A stretch of 64,000 bases of DNA from Arthrobacter sp. AFG7.2 (GTDB taxonomy: Bacteria > Actinomycetota > Actinomycetes > Actinomycetales > Micrococcaceae): positions 1-64,000 of the forward strand of contig NZ_PJMB01000001.1 in assembly GCF_002892835.1 (NCBI RefSeq), written 5' to 3'. Shown here piece by piece: positions 7,590 to 16,564 of this stretch. Both the position numbers and the translations under genes were made by a program. Each line of letters begins with the position of its first letter. Within the stretch, counting starts at the first letter, position 1. The notes beneath the pieces are model-generated. The model saw only the letters and a program-made list of their open reading frames with translations, had not been told where the DNA came from and did no database searches.

Positions 7590-8792
7590 TCAGCCGGCTT
7601 TGCCGCGTTTCCAGCCTCCCCGTTCGGAGACGGCCAGGCCCAGCAGACCCAACCGGCCGAGCCCGGCCCGCACCGACTCAAGGCTCAGCCCGGCGACCAC
7701 GGACAGCTTTTCGACGGATGTCGTGGCGCGAAGCGGCAGGGCGTCCAGGAGGATCAGGTCCTCCAGCGTCAGTCCGTCCTGTACGGCAGCCTGCCCATGA
7801 CGGGGATCAGGAAGAACAGAACCGGCAGGTCCCGCTAACTCAGCAATCTCGGTCGCGTCAGTGACGCAGACAGCACCACCATCCCGCAGGAGCCGGTGGC
7901 ATCCTGCGGAGTTTGCGCTGTGCACAGATCCTGGAACCGCCCCGACAGCACGGCCAAGCGACTCGGCATGGTGGGCGGTGTTGAGCGCCCCGGACCGCCA
8001 TCTGGCCTCGACCACGACGGTCACAGCGGACAGGGCGGCAATGATGCGATTGCGTTGCAGGAACCGGTACCGCGTGGGTGCGGAACCCGGTGGAACCTCG
8101 GCAAGGACAGCCCCCTGATTACAAACAGCCCGCAGGAGGTCCTCGTTTCCTGACGGGTAGAACCGGTCCACTCCCCCGGCCATCACGGCTATGGTGGGCA
8201 CTGCGTCCGAGGCTCCGGCGAGGGCAGCACGGTGGGCATGCGCGTCTATGCCGTAGGCCCCGCCCGAGACGATCGTGAACCCGCGCTGGGCCAGCGAATA
8301 TGCCATATCCCCGGTGACAGCGGCGCCATAACTGGTGCTGTCCCTGGAGCCAACAAGGGCTACGGACGTTGCTGCCGGGGGCAGCTGCTGTTCCTCTCCC
8401 CGCCACCAGAGGCACAACGGCTCCTGGACTCCGAGGTCGGCCAGCTGACCAGGCCACAGGTCGTCGGAGGGAATGATCAGCCGCCCGCCCAACCGGGCCA
8501 TGGTTGCAAGGTCCCGTTCGGGCGCGAGATCGGGGATCCGGGGCTGCCAGCGTTTGAGGGACGCCGCCATCCCGGCCCAGCTGGTGGTGGAGCCGCTTTC
8601 CGTCAGCAGCCCAGTGATCTCCTGCTCCAGCTCCGGCCCGGCACGTAGTTGGCCTGTGACGATGCGCAGTGCATCCACGGCCCCAGCCACGTGAACGAGG
8701 GCAAGGCCCGCGGCGTCCTGTGGCTCCATCAAACGCGAGAGGGCGGCCCGGGAACGCCGCTCGGTGTCCAGTTCCATGGTTGCTTCCTTCAT
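7590..8792 (-). CDS. dprA: DNA-processing protein DprA
   Basis: A 400-aa DprA/Smf protein. In transformable bacteria it binds incoming single-stranded DNA and loads RecA. The Rossmann-like core is clear: ALVGSRDSTSYG, IVSGGAYGIDAHAHRAAL, AVMAGGVDRFYPSGN, FLQRNRIIAALS and VVEARWRSGALNTA. The C-terminus has a winged-helix (DML1-like) domain, LTLEDLILLDALPLR onward. The first ATG (8792) overlaps the comM stop by 4 nt. A second in-frame ATG at 8777 has a better ribosome-binding site (AAGGAAG) and may be the real start. It is cotranscribed with comM and yraN. Confidence 0.9.
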   Translation of the reverse strand: MKEATMELDTERRSRAALSRLMEPQDAAGLALVHVAGAVDALRIVTGQLRAGPELEQEITGLLTESGSTTSWAGMAASLKRWQPRIPDLAPERDLATMARLGGRLIIPSDDLWPGQLADLGVQEPLCLWWRGEEQQLPPAATSVALVGSRDSTSYGAAVTGDMAYSLAQRGFTIVSGGAYGIDAHAHRAALAGASDAVPTIAVMAGGVDRFYPSGNEDLLRAVCNQGAVLAEVPPGSAPTRYRFLQRNRIIAALSAVTVVVEARWRSGALNTAHHAESLGRAVGAVPGSVHSANSAGCHRLLRDGGAVCVTDATEIAELAGPAGSVLPDPRHGQAAVQDGLTLEDLILLDALPLRATTSVEKLSVVAGLSLESVRAGLGRLGLLGLAVSERGGWKRGKAG

Positions 8793-10333
8793 GCTGCGGC
8801 CGCCGCTGCCTGTCGAAGCCCCAGCGCCTGACCGATGTCGTTAAGGTCCGGACGCTCCCGGTGCCCCAGGTCCGCCAGCGTCCACGCCAGGCGCAGCACC
8901 CGGTCGTAGCCGCGTGCGGTCAGGACACCCCGTTCGAGTGAGTGGTCCAGAATGCGCGTGACTGCCGGTGGCAACCGAAGTGCCCCCCGCAGGACGCGGC
9001 CGGGTACCTGTGCATTGTTTTCCAGTCCGTAAGCCCCCAGGCGCTCCAGTTGGCGTGCCCGTGCGTCCAGTACACGCCGCGCTACGGTGGCGGTGTCCTC
9101 TTCGGCACCCGCCTGGCCAAAGTCCGCCAGGGAGACTCTTTCGACTTGGAGCTGGATATCCACCCTGTCCAGCAGCGGACCGGACATCCTGGCCAGATAG
9201 CGCCGCCGCATCATGGGCGTACAGGTGCAGTCGAGTCCCTTCCCGGAGGCCTTGCCGCAAGGGCAGGGGTTGGCTGCGAGGACCAGCTGGAACCGGGCTG
9301 GATACGCTGCGGTTCCAGCTGAGCGGTGGATCACCAGTTCCCCGCTCTCGAGCGGTTGTCGGAGTGCATCCAGCACGCGTCGCTCGTACTCCGGTGCCTC
9401 GTCGAGGAACAGGACGCCGCGGTGGGCGCGGGACGCGGCTCCTGGCCTGGGAAGCCCTGAGCCGCCGCCGATGATGGCCGCAGAAGTTGCCGAATGGTGC
9501 GGGCTCTCGAAGGGCGGCCGGCGGAGCAGCTGCACTGCGGATGATGGCAGCCCGCACAGCGAATGGATGGCCGTAACCTCCATGGACTCCTGGTCCCCCA
9601 GATCCGGCAGGAGCCCGGGCAGGCGTTCCGCCAACATGGTCTTGCCTGCACCCGGCGGGCCTGTCAGGAGCAGGTGGTGGGCTCCCGCGGCAGCTACCTC
9701 CAGCGCACGCCGGGCATCCCCCTGGCCGGAGACGTCGGCCATGTCGGGGCACGTGCCGGAATCAACACCGGCGGCCGCCCTGCCGTCCGCGTCGTCGGGC
9801 TCGAAATCAAGTGCCAGCTCCTGGGGGTCCGCACCGAAATCCAGTGCCAGCCGCGCCAGGGTGCTGTACCCGCGCACCTTGGCGTCGGGCACCAAAGATG
9901 CCTCCGCCAGGTTTGCCTGCGCTACAACGATCTCCGGATATCCCGCCTGCACCGATGCCATCACGGCCGGAAGGATGCCCCGGACCGGCCGCAGCCGGCC
10001 GTCGAGCCCCAGTTCTGCGATGAAGACGGTCCGCCCGGTGGGTTTGATGTCATTGGCCGCACGGAGCACAGCCATGGTGACGGCGAGGTCGAACCCGGAT
10101 CCGCGCTTGGGCAGGGAGGCAGGAATGAGGTTGGCCGTGATCTTCCGGCGGCTGAGGGGAATGCCGGAGTTTTTCGCAGCGGACCGGATGCGCTCTTTTG
10201 CCTCGTTGAGGGAAGCGTCCGGAAGGCCAAGAAGCACGAATGCCGGGAGGGTCTGGCCGATGTCGGCCTCTACCTCCACGATGTACCCGTTCAGGCCCAC
10301 CAGGGCGATGGAGTAGGTGCGGCCCAGCGGCAT
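8789..10333 (-). CDS. comM: YifB/ComM family Mg-chelatase-like AAA ATPase
   Basis: A 514-aa AAA+ protein. In Haemophilus and Vibrio the ComM homologue is a hexameric helicase that promotes branch migration during natural transformation. The N-terminal ChlI-like domain starts with MPLGRTYSIALVGLNGYIVE and includes VLLGLPDASLNEAKERIRSA. Walker A is LLTGPPGAGKTMLAERL and Walker B is GVLFLDEAPEYERRVLDALR. A zinc-finger-like CPCGKASGKGLDCTC follows, and the C-terminal Mg_chelatase_C domain is present. It starts at the base after the yraN stop and overlaps dprA by 4 nt. Confidence 0.9.
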   Translation of the reverse strand: MPLGRTYSIALVGLNGYIVEVEADIGQTLPAFVLLGLPDASLNEAKERIRSAAKNSGIPLSRRKITANLIPASLPKRGSGFDLAVTMAVLRAANDIKPTGRTVFIAELGLDGRLRPVRGILPAVMASVQAGYPEIVVAQANLAEASLVPDAKVRGYSTLARLALDFGADPQELALDFEPDDADGRAAAGVDSGTCPDMADVSGQGDARRALEVAAAGAHHLLLTGPPGAGKTMLAERLPGLLPDLGDQESMEVTAIHSLCGLPSSAVQLLRRPPFESPHHSATSAAIIGGGSGLPRPGAASRAHRGVLFLDEAPEYERRVLDALRQPLESGELVIHRSAGTAAYPARFQLVLAANPCPCGKASGKGLDCTCTPMMRRRYLARMSGPLLDRVDIQLQVERVSLADFGQAGAEEDTATVARRVLDARARQLERLGAYGLENNAQVPGRVLRGALRLPPAVTRILDHSLERGVLTARGYDRVLRLAWTLADLGHRERPDLNDIGQALGLRQAAAAAA

Positions 10334-10690
10334 CTATCCGACCCCCTTGAGGTGTTCCACCAGGGGCGACCCGGCGCCGTCGTCTATCACCGCGATGACG
10401 TCAACCCTCCGCAACGGCATCCTCAGCTCACGGTCGCGGCACCAGGCTGCGCCCAGCCGGTGCAGCCGTGCAAGTTTTTCCGGTCCCACGGCCTCAAAGG
10501 GATGGCCGTAATCGAGGGTACGGCGGGTCTTCACCTCCGCGATCACCAGGGCGTCGCCGTCGAGGGCAACAATGTCTATTTCGCCCTCGGTGCAGCGCCA
10601 GTTACGCTCCACCACCAGCATGCCAAGGGTTTCCAGATAGCCCGCGGCGAGGTCCTCACCGTGCCGGCCCAACAAGTCCTTCGATTTCAT
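10334..10690 (-). CDS. UPF0102 / YraN family endonuclease-like protein
   Basis: A 118-aa protein with the YraN fold, related to Holliday-junction resolvases and restriction-like nucleases. Visible family residues are GRHGEDLAAGYLETLG, then E and D in RCTEGEIDIVALDGDALV, then AEVKTRR. The biochemical role is not established for the family. An excellent GGAGGT site precedes the ATG at 10690. It is the first gene of the yraN-comM-dprA unit. The 132 bases upstream, to the DUF2469 gene, hold nothing recognisable. Confidence 0.85.
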   Translation of the reverse strand: MKSKDLLGRHGEDLAAGYLETLGMLVVERNWRCTEGEIDIVALDGDALVIAEVKTRRTLDYGHPFEAVGPEKLARLHRLGAAWCRDRELRMPLRRVDVIAVIDDGAGSPLVEHLKGVG

Positions 10691-10822
10691 TTCTACCTCC
10701 GCAACCAGACTGCGGGGGCCGGGGGCACGGAGGACAGGACGGCAATCGGCTATGTGGATAAAGCCCGCACGACGTGTGCAGGGAAAGTCAGCCGCGCAGA
10801 AGGAGTGCGGGCTGCGGAAGAG

Positions 10823-11149
10823 CTAGCTGCCCAGGTCGACGTCCTTCGGCAATGCCAGTTCCTCGTTGCGCGGAAGCTCTTCCACGTTCACGTCCTTGAA
10901 CGTCAGGACCCGGACACTTTTGACGAACCGGGCGGAACGATACACGTCCCAGACCCAGGCGTCCTGCAGCGTCAGGTCGAAGTAGACTTCGCCGTCGGCG
11001 CTGCGGGCCTGCAGATCCACGTGATTGGCCAGGTAGAAGCGGCGTTCGGTCTCGACAACGTAGCTGAACAGCCCGACGACGTCGCGGTATTCACGATAGA
11101 GCTGAAGCTCCATGTCGGTTTCGTAGTTTTCAAGATCCTCAGCACTCAT
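10823..11149 (-). CDS. DUF2469 family protein
   Basis: A 108-aa acidic protein of unknown function, conserved between rnhB and yraN in actinobacteria (Rv2901c position in M. tuberculosis). It begins MSAEDLENYETDMELQLYRE and contains YVVETERRFYLAN, which mark the family. An ATG 18 bases further upstream (11167) is also in frame, but 11149 gives the family-typical N-terminus. No membrane segments are visible. Confidence 0.85.
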   Translation of the reverse strand: MSAEDLENYETDMELQLYREYRDVVGLFSYVVETERRFYLANHVDLQARSADGEVYFDLTLQDAWVWDVYRSARFVKSVRVLTFKDVNVEELPRNEELALPKDVDLGS

Positions 11150-11199
11150 GCTTCCATCTTGCACCATTGGCAGGGCACCGGCGTCCGGAACGCAGCAGT

Positions 11200-11970
11200 T
11201 CAGTCCCCGCCGGCAGGCTGTTCCCCGTCCGGCAGCCCACCGTCAAGGAGTTCGCCGCCGAGCAGGCGCCAGCTGACCCGGTGGTAAGGCGTGGGTCCGG
11301 CAGCACGGAGGACATCCCGGTGCAGGGCGGTGGCGTAGCCCTTATTGATGTCCCAGCCGAAATCCGGGAACTCGACATGAAGGTCCCGCATCATCCGGTC
11401 CCGTTCAACTTTTGCGATGACACTCGCAGCTGCCACACTCAGGCACTGCATGTCCGCCTTGATCCTGGTGTGCACCGGAGCATCACAGCCGGCTTCGAAA
11501 ACCGGTTCGTCGAACAACGACGGCTGCTCCACGGGTGACAGCCAGTTGTGGCTTCCATCCAGGAGTACAGCCTCAGGGCTGACCCCCGTGGCCAGGACTT
11601 CCCGCCACGCCCGCGTTCCGGCAAGCCGCAGCGCAGCGATGATGCCGAGCGCGTCGATTTCCTGGGCAGAGGCGTGCCCCACCGCGGAGGCAACGCTCCA
11701 CCGGCGCACCAGCGGGTCAAGCCGTTCCCGTTCGGCCGGGCTCAGGAGTTTGCTGTCCCGCACCCCGGCCAGGGGCTTCTGGCGTTCCAGGTCAACCACG
11801 GCAATCCCGACACTGACAGGCCCGGCAAGCGCCCCGCGGCCTACTTCGTCAACCCCTGCAAGGTAGCGGATGCCTTGGGCCTTGAAAGTCCGCTCGTGCC
11901 TTAGCGTAGGAGCTTTTGCGCGTGCGGGAACCTTCGTGGACCCGGACCGGGTTTTGACTGCGGTGGGCAT
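11200..11970 (-). CDS. rnhB: Ribonuclease HII
   Basis: A 256-aa enzyme that cuts the RNA strand of RNA-DNA hybrids and starts removal of misincorporated ribonucleotides. The catalytic region opens with [15 protein letters not shown] (Asp41, Glu42). Later conserved blocks are [27 protein letters not shown] [10 protein letters not shown], and [23 protein letters not shown], which supplies further acidic residues. A 25-residue basic N-terminal tail precedes the core. One base separates its ATG from the lepB stop upstream, so it is in the rplS-lepB-lepB-rnhB unit. Confidence 0.92.
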   Translation of the reverse strand: MPTAVKTRSGSTKVPARAKAPTLRHERTFKAQGIRYLAGVDEVGRGALAGPVSVGIAVVDLERQKPLAGVRDSKLLSPAERERLDPLVRRWSVASAVGHASAQEIDALGIIAALRLAGTRAWREVLATGVSPEAVLLDGSHNWLSPVEQPSLFDEPVFEAGCDAPVHTRIKADMQCLSVAAASVIAKVERDRMMRDLHVEFPDFGWDINKGYATALHRDVLRAAGPTPYHRVSWRLLGGELLDGGLPDGEQPAGGD

Positions 11971-11971
11971 G

Positions 11972-12802
11972 TCAGGGCGCTGCCGGTACGTTTCGGAACA
12001 CGTCGGGGTAGTTGCCCAGGGTTGTGATCCGGCTCAACGGCCACGCGATGACAGCGGCCTTGCCTTCGAGATCGGCGATGTCGATGAATCCGCCGCCGGA
12101 ATCCATGTGGGCACGGGAGTCGGCGGAATGGTTCCGGTTGTCGCCCATGACCCACACCTTGCCTTCAGGGACGGTGACATCGAAGTTGTGGACCTGCGGA
12201 ACTTCGGCCGGATTGATGTAGCTTTCGTTGATGCCGGTCCCGTTGATGGTCAGTTTACCGCCGGCATCGCAGCAGACCACATGGTCTCCCGGGAGTCCGA
12301 TGACCCTTTTGACGAGGTGCTGCTCTGAGTTGTCCGGCAAGAGGCCAACGAAGGTCAGCCCGTCCTGGACCCACGTGAACGGCCCGCGTGGTTCTTCCGG
12401 TGTGGGCTGGAGCCAACCCTTGGTATCCCGGAAAACCACGACGTCGCCGCGACTGAGCGAGAACGGTTCGGGGACCAGGAGGTTGACGAAGATACGGTCA
12501 TCAACTTCGAGGGTGTTGACCATGGATTCCGACGGAATGAAAAAGGCCCGGAACAGGAACGTCTTGATGAGGAAGGACAGGACGACGGCGATGACCACCA
12601 CCGTGGCCACCTCCTTGAGCCACGCGAACACGGGGCTGCCCGCAGGCTTCGCGGCTGCTTTCGCGGCGGAGCGGCTGCTGCCTGCAGCAGCGGGTTCCGG
12701 CGAGTCAGGGCCCTGGCCGGCTGTCCCGGGAGCTGGCTTGGGCGGAGTGTCCGAAGCGCCGTCATGACGCGGTTCGGGAGTCCGCGCGTGGTTCTCGGGC
12801 AT
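11972..12802 (-). CDS. lepB: Signal peptidase I (second of two adjacent copies)
   Basis: A 276-aa type I signal peptidase that removes signal peptides from exported proteins at the outer face of the membrane. A Pro/Ala-rich cytoplasmic tail of about 60 residues precedes one membrane segment (~65-88). The Ser-Lys dyad is Ser93 ([11 protein letters not shown]) and Lys165 ([11 protein letters not shown]). The SPase boxes [11 protein letters not shown] and GVRF-like end are present. Its ATG immediately follows the TAG of the other lepB, so the pair looks like a tandem duplication that has diverged strongly. Confidence 0.92.
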   Translation of the reverse strand: MPENHARTPEPRHDGASDTPPKPAPGTAGQGPDSPEPAAAGSSRSAAKAAAKPAGSPVFAWLKEVATVVVIAVVLSFLIKTFLFRAFFIPSESMVNTLEVDDRIFVNLLVPEPFSLSRGDVVVFRDTKGWLQPTPEEPRGPFTWVQDGLTFVGLLPDNSEQHLVKRVIGLPGDHVVCCDAGGKLTINGTGINESYINPAEVPQVHNFDVTVPEGKVWVMGDNRNHSADSRAHMDSGGGFIDIADLEGKAAVIAWPLSRITTLGNYPDVFRNVPAAP

Positions 12803-13480
12803 CTACTGTCCGTTCTCTGTTGTTGGTCCTGCCGCAGGCGGACGTGGTATTGAAGCAAATCTATCAAGTGGCCAGATGATGTGGACCGGCCGTCCTACCA
12901 CCCTGTCCAGCGGGACCATGCCGCCGCCGGGGGCACCGAGCAGGCTGCGTGAGTCGGCCGAGACGGACCTGTGGTCACCCATCAGCCACAGCCGTCCGTC
13001 CGGAACCACCGCGCTGAACTTCTGGGTGCTGGGGGCATCTCCCCTGAAAACGTAGGGTTCGGCCAAAGGCCGGCCGTTTACCGTCACACGCCCCCCGGCA
13101 TTGCAGCAGGCAACTGAGTCGCCAGGGAGGCCGATAACCCTTTTGACGTACGTGGTGTCGCTGCCGGTAAGGCCAAGCCACTGCGTGATGGAAGCCGCCG
13201 TCTCCACCAACGGACCGTTGCCGCTGTTGAGCGGGGCGAAAGTGCCCCGGCCGTCAAAGACCACGATGTCCCCGCGCCTGATGGGTTCGGCCTGGAAGTC
13301 GGTCCGGGAAACCAGAATGCGGTCCCCGCCTTGCAGCACTGGTTCCATGGAGTCGGATGGGATGAAGTAGACGTCAAGCCAGAGCGACCGGACCAGTCCG
13401 CTGGCTGCGACCGCCAGGAGGACAGCGAGGAACACAAAACGCCAGCCCATTTTGCGGGGCTGGCGTTTTGTCTGGTCCAT
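12803..13480 (-). CDS. lepB: Signal peptidase I (first of two adjacent copies)
   Basis: A 225-aa type I signal peptidase. A short basic N-terminus (MDQTKRQPRKMGWR) leads into a single membrane segment (~13-33). The catalytic Ser is 44 (FIPSDSMEPVL) and the Lys is 113 ([11 protein letters not shown]). Box E reads GDHRSVSADSR, with His where Asn is common. The first codons lie in a 15-bp inverted repeat that could form an mRNA hairpin. Codon 11 is an alternative ATG, inside that hairpin. It lies downstream of rplS. Confidence 0.92.
   Translation of the reverse strand: MDQTKRQPRKMGWRFVFLAVLLAVAASGLVRSLWLDVYFIPSDSMEPVLQGGDRILVSRTDFQAEPIRRGDIVVFDGRGTFAPLNSGNGPLVETAASITQWLGLTGSDTTYVKRVIGLPGDSVACCNAGGRVTVNGRPLAEPYVFRGDAPSTQKFSAVVPDGRLWLMGDHRSVSADSRSLLGAPGGGMVPLDRVVGRPVHIIWPLDRFASIPRPPAAGPTTENGQ
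13434..13471. promoter_or_regulatory. Perfect 15-bp inverted repeat in the first codons of lepB
   Basis: ACAAAACGCCAGCCC (13434-13448) pairs with GGGCTGGCGTTTTGT (13457-13471) around an 8-base loop. In the minus-strand message it covers codons 4-16 of the upstream lepB. The GC stem followed by GTTTTGTG resembles a terminator. It may be a leaky terminator behind rplS or a translational control hairpin. Confidence 0.55.
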
Positions 13481-13566
13481 GGTCCGTATCCTGGGCGCTG
13501 GTGCTGAAATGGCTCCGGCGCTGGCCGGATACGGCTGCGGCCCAGCCTTTGTAGGTCCGGAAGGAC

Positions 13567-13926
13567 TTACTTGGCGGTGCTGAAGTCGCGCTTTTCCTTG
13601 ATCTTCGCAGCCTTACCGCGCAGTGCACGCATGTAGTAAAGCTTGGCGCGGCGGACGTCACCCTTGGTAACGACCTCGATCTTTTCGATGATCGGGGAGT
13701 GAACCGGGAAGGTACGCTCCACGCCAACACCGAAGGACACCTTGCGGACGGTGAAGGTTTCGCGGACGCCTTCGCCCTGGCGGCCAAGGACGAAGCCCTG
13801 GAATACCTGGACACGGGTGTTCTTGCCTTCGATGATGTTCACGTGAACCTTGAGGGTGTCACCTGCACGGAACGCGGGAACATCGGTGCGCAGCGAGGCT
13901 GCATCTACGGAATCGAGAATATGCAT
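13567..13926 (-). CDS. rplS: 50S ribosomal protein L19
   Basis: A 119-aa ribosomal protein at the 30S-50S interface. It begins [19 protein letters not shown] and contains the family core [23 protein letters not shown] and then [20 protein letters not shown]. The ATG at 13926 has an AGGAGT site. A 7-bp hairpin (GTGAATG/CGTTCAC) lies just before that site. The frame extends 8 codons upstream without a ribosome-binding site. It is separated from trmD by 280 bases and probably has its own promoter. Confidence 0.95.
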   Translation of the reverse strand: MHILDSVDAASLRTDVPAFRAGDTLKVHVNIIEGKNTRVQVFQGFVLGRQGEGVRETFTVRKVSFGVGVERTFPVHSPIIEKIEVVTKGDVRRAKLYYMRALRGKAAKIKEKRDFSTAK

Positions 13927-14120
13927 AATTGCACTCCTGGTGAACGCCACAGGTCATTCACTTTGGGTCACGGCGGGCAAGCCCGGGGCGCGGGGCGCAC
14001 CGGAGATTTCCGCCGAAAGTTAAGTAGTCCGGCCGCTTCACTGATTGATGTGGCCGGTTGCCTAAGCTGTTGGTTGCGCTCCCCCTGTAGCAGGTGCGGA
14101 CCCAGCAGACACAAGGACTA

Positions 14121-14150
14121 ATTTTGCCACACTGCGGAGGTTACAGCCAA
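14121..14150 (-). promoter_or_regulatory. Candidate promoter for rplS; 280-base trmD-rplS gap
   Basis: On the minus strand TTGGCT (14150-14145), an 18-base spacer and CAAAAT (14126-14121) resemble a housekeeping promoter. It would give a leader of roughly 190 bases before rplS. I see no gene in the 13927-14206 gap. Confidence 0.35.
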
Positions 14151-14206
14151 TCCCGGCGCTGCGGGCACCCGGGGACCGGCCTGCGGTCGGCAGCCGTGTG
14201 GCGCCG

Positions 14207-15019
14207 TCAGTCCCCGTGGTCCCCGCCGGCAGCGGGCCGCGGGCGCAGGCGGCCGTCCACGACGTCGTACCCCAACTCCTGCAGTTCCGCACGATCAGCA
14301 CGGGGCAGCTTCCCGGCGTCGAAAGCTTCGAGGAGGTCCGGGCGGCGCTCTGCCGTCCGCCGGAACTGTTCGTGGCGGCGCCACTGGGAAATCCGGCCGT
14401 GGTTGCCGCTGAGGAGCACGGCAGGGACTTCACGCTCGCGCCACACGGAGGGCTTGGTGTAGACGGGGTATTCCAGGAGTCCGTCGGAGTGGGATTCCTC
14501 AACCAGCGACTCGGGATTGCCCACCACACCCGGGAGCAGGCGGCCGATGGCCTCCACCATGGCCAGCACCGCAACTTCCCCGCCGTTCAGGACATAGTCG
14601 CCGAGGCTTACCGGGCGGACGTCAAAATGCTCCCGGGACCACTCAAGGACGCGTTCATCGATGCCTTCGTAGCGTCCGCAGGCGAAAGCGAGGTGGTCCT
14701 GTTCAGCCAGTTCGTAGGCCAGCGCCTGCGTGAACCGCTCCCCCGCCGGTGACGGGACGATGAGGACCGGCCTGGCGGCCCCTTCCGGGCGCTCATCGGC
14801 GATGGACGCCAGGGCCTGCGCCCACGGTTCAGGCTTCATGACCATGCCTGCACCGCCGCCGTAGGGCGTGTCGTCAACTGTCCGGTGCCTGTCGGTGGTG
14901 AAGGTTCGGAGGTCGTGGACGTGCAGGTCCAGGATCCCTTCCTGGCGCGCTTTCCCGATCAGCGACAGTTCCAGCGGCGCAAGGTACTCGGGAAAGATGC
15001 TGACGACGTCGATCCGCAT
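14207..15019 (-). CDS. trmD: tRNA (guanine37-N1)-methyltransferase
   Basis: A 270-aa SPOUT-class enzyme that makes m1G37 next to the anticodon and prevents frameshifting. The N-terminus is [20 protein letters not shown]. The trefoil-knot SAM site shows as [25 protein letters not shown] and [21 protein letters not shown]. The ATG directly follows the rimM stop (TAA ATG). The gene keeps the usual place in the rpsP-khpA-rimM-trmD operon. Confidence 0.95.
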   Translation of the reverse strand: MRIDVVSIFPEYLAPLELSLIGKARQEGILDLHVHDLRTFTTDRHRTVDDTPYGGGAGMVMKPEPWAQALASIADERPEGAARPVLIVPSPAGERFTQALAYELAEQDHLAFACGRYEGIDERVLEWSREHFDVRPVSLGDYVLNGGEVAVLAMVEAIGRLLPGVVGNPESLVEESHSDGLLEYPVYTKPSVWREREVPAVLLSGNHGRISQWRRHEQFRRTAERRPDLLEAFDAGKLPRADRAELQELGYDVVDGRLRPRPAAGGDHGD

Positions 15020-15568
15020 TTAGGCCTTGCCCTCAGGTTCCGAAGGGGCAGCCTCGTCCTCCGCATTCAGCTCGAAGAGGCCGTCCGGCGGCGTGAGGAG
15101 GATAAACCCTTCCTCGATGTTCACCTCGGGCACGATCTGCTCGACGAACGGGATCAGGATTTCCTTGCCGTCAGGTGTGGTGACCATCAGCAGGTCCTGG
15201 ACAGGCATGGTGTTCAGCGCGTTGACCTTGCCGACCACGCGTGAACCAATCCTTGCCTCCAGGCCGACGAGTTCGTGCTCGTACCAGCCCTCGTCGTCGT
15301 CCTCGTCCAGCTCTTCAGTTTCGATGAATAGCTTGGCCCCCCGCAGGGTTTCCGCTTCGTTGCGGGTTTCAATCTCGTCGAAGCCCAGCAGCAGGATGTC
15401 CTTGTTCCAGCGTGCGCTGTTCACAGTGAGCGGGCCTGCTGACGCCGGCTCGACCACGAACTCGGTGCCCGGCACGAAGCGGTCTCCGGGGGCGTCGGTC
15501 AGGACCTGGACCGTCACTTCGCCGCGGATGCCGTGGGGTTTGCCAATTCGTGCCACCTGAAGCTGCAT
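15020..15568 (-). CDS. rimM: Ribosome maturation factor RimM
   Basis: A 182-aa 30S assembly factor that binds ribosomal protein S19 and helps mature the 16S 3' domain. The N-terminal barrel begins MQLQVARIGKPHGIRGEV. The PRC-barrel half includes GWYEHELVGLEA and PVQDLLMVTTPDGKEILIPF. A GAGGAAC site precedes the ATG. A long perfect hairpin lies between khpA and this gene, so it may have separate expression control. Confidence 0.93.
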   Translation of the reverse strand: MQLQVARIGKPHGIRGEVTVQVLTDAPGDRFVPGTEFVVEPASAGPLTVNSARWNKDILLLGFDEIETRNEAETLRGAKLFIETEELDEDDDEGWYEHELVGLEARIGSRVVGKVNALNTMPVQDLLMVTTPDGKEILIPFVEQIVPEVNIEEGFILLTPPDGLFELNAEDEAAPSEPEGKA

Positions 15569-15620
15569 GTGTTCCTCTGTTTTCGGGTTGTGGTTGGTCC
15601 ACGGTGTTCTGGTGAAAGCA

Positions 15621-15657
15621 CTCCGGCCCCTCCACCGCGTGGGTGGAGGGGCCGGAG
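15621..15657. terminator. Intercistronic hairpin between khpA and rimM
   Basis: A perfect 16-bp stem, CTCCGGCCCCTCCACC (15621-15636) and GGTGGAGGGGCCGGAG (15642-15657), with a GCGTG loop. No T-tract follows in either direction. It probably attenuates or processes the rpsP-khpA message before rimM-trmD. Confidence 0.6.
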
Positions 15658-15681
15658 CTAAAGCTGGTTAGTGCCGAGCGC

Positions 15682-15924
15682 TCAGCGGCGGCGGTCGGTG
15701 TCGACAACGTCGACCCGTACCGGCTCGCCACCGGCCAGGGCTGCCACAACGGTGCGCAGTGCGCGCGCCGTGCGGCCCTGGCGGCCAATCACCCGTCCGA
15801 GGTCGTCCTGGTGGACACGCACTTCGAGGGTGTCCCCGCGGCGGTTGCTCTTGGAGCTGACCTTGACGTCGTCCGGGGAATCAACGATTCCGCGGACCAG
15901 GTGTTCCAGCGCTTCTGCCAGCAA
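15682..15924 (-). CDS. khpA: KH-domain RNA-binding protein KhpA
   Basis: An 80-aa single KH-domain protein that binds RNA, in other bacteria as a partner of KhpB/EloR with roles in cell-wall and cell-size control. The protein reads MLAEALEHLVRGIVDSPDDV, and the KH loop is GRVIGRQGRTARALRTVV. I chose the TTG at 15924 because it gives the family N-terminus and lies one base after the rpsP stop. Longer in-frame starts would run back through rpsP. Confidence 0.88.
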   Translation of the reverse strand: MLAEALEHLVRGIVDSPDDVKVSSKSNRRGDTLEVRVHQDDLGRVIGRQGRTARALRTVVAALAGGEPVRVDVVDTDRRR

Positions 15925-15925
15925 T

Positions 15926-16348
15926 TTACTCAGCCTCGGTGGTCTCTGCTTCGGCCTCGGCAGGTGCTTCAGCTGCATCAGACTTGGATGCCTTCTTGGT
16001 GATGGCTTCCGGGATGATCACGGAACCCTTTTCCGGGGCAACGAAGGCCACCTTCTCAGACTTGGTCTTCAGGGTGCCTTCCTGGCCCGGCAGGCCCTTG
16101 AACTTCTGCCAGTCACCGGTGATCTTGAGGATCGCGGCGACCTGCTCGGACGGCTGGGCACCGACGGACAGCCAGTACTGCGCACGCTCGGAGTTAACCT
16201 CGATGTATGAGGGCTCTTCGGTGGGGTGGTACTTGCCGATTTCCTCGATGGCGCGTCCGTCACGCTTGGTGCGTGAGTCCGCGACGACGATGCGGTAGTA
16301 CGGTGCGCGCATCTTGCCAAAGCGCTTAAGGCGAATCTTTACGGCCAC
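15926..16348 (-). CDS. rpsP: 30S ribosomal protein S16
   Basis: A 140-aa ribosomal protein. The conserved part begins [20 protein letters not shown] and continues [19 protein letters not shown]. The C-terminal ~50 residues form an acidic Ala/Glu-rich tail typical of actinobacteria. The start is GTG at 16348 with CAGGAG eleven bases before it. A second GTG at 16360 is possible but sits on that site. First gene of the rpsP-khpA-rimM-trmD unit. Confidence 0.93.
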   Translation of the reverse strand: MAVKIRLKRFGKMRAPYYRIVVADSRTKRDGRAIEEIGKYHPTEEPSYIEVNSERAQYWLSVGAQPSEQVAAILKITGDWQKFKGLPGQEGTLKTKSEKVAFVAPEKGSVIIPEAITKKASKSDAAEAPAEAEAETTEAE

Positions 16349-16481
16349 TGTTGTGGTCACTCCTGTTTCAGAAAAGGGGGTGAGCCCGGCGTTCTGCACC
16401 CGTGGGGCGGGCCGTACTTGCGGGTTCGAAGGACAGGATCCGGACGCGGAGAGAGGGGCCACGCAGATCGAGTACCTGTTT

Positions 16482-16510
16482 ATTGTGCCAGATCAGCGTC
16501 AGGATTTCGA
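16482..16510 (-). promoter_or_regulatory. Candidate promoter upstream of rpsP
   Basis: On the minus strand TCGAAA (16510-16505), a 17-base spacer and CACAAT (16487-16482). It would give a leader of about 130 bases. The -10 resembles that proposed for rplS. The rest of 16349-16564 shows no gene. Confidence 0.35.
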
Positions 16511-16564
16511 CCTGACGCGCCTCGGCGCGGGCACCTGTACGCGGTTGGTGCGCACGGGAGCAGG

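Noticed and set aside
9563..11287. A 574-codon plus-strand open frame opposite comM and yraN
   Set aside because: Antisense to conserved genes with intact motifs, and no family match in its translation.
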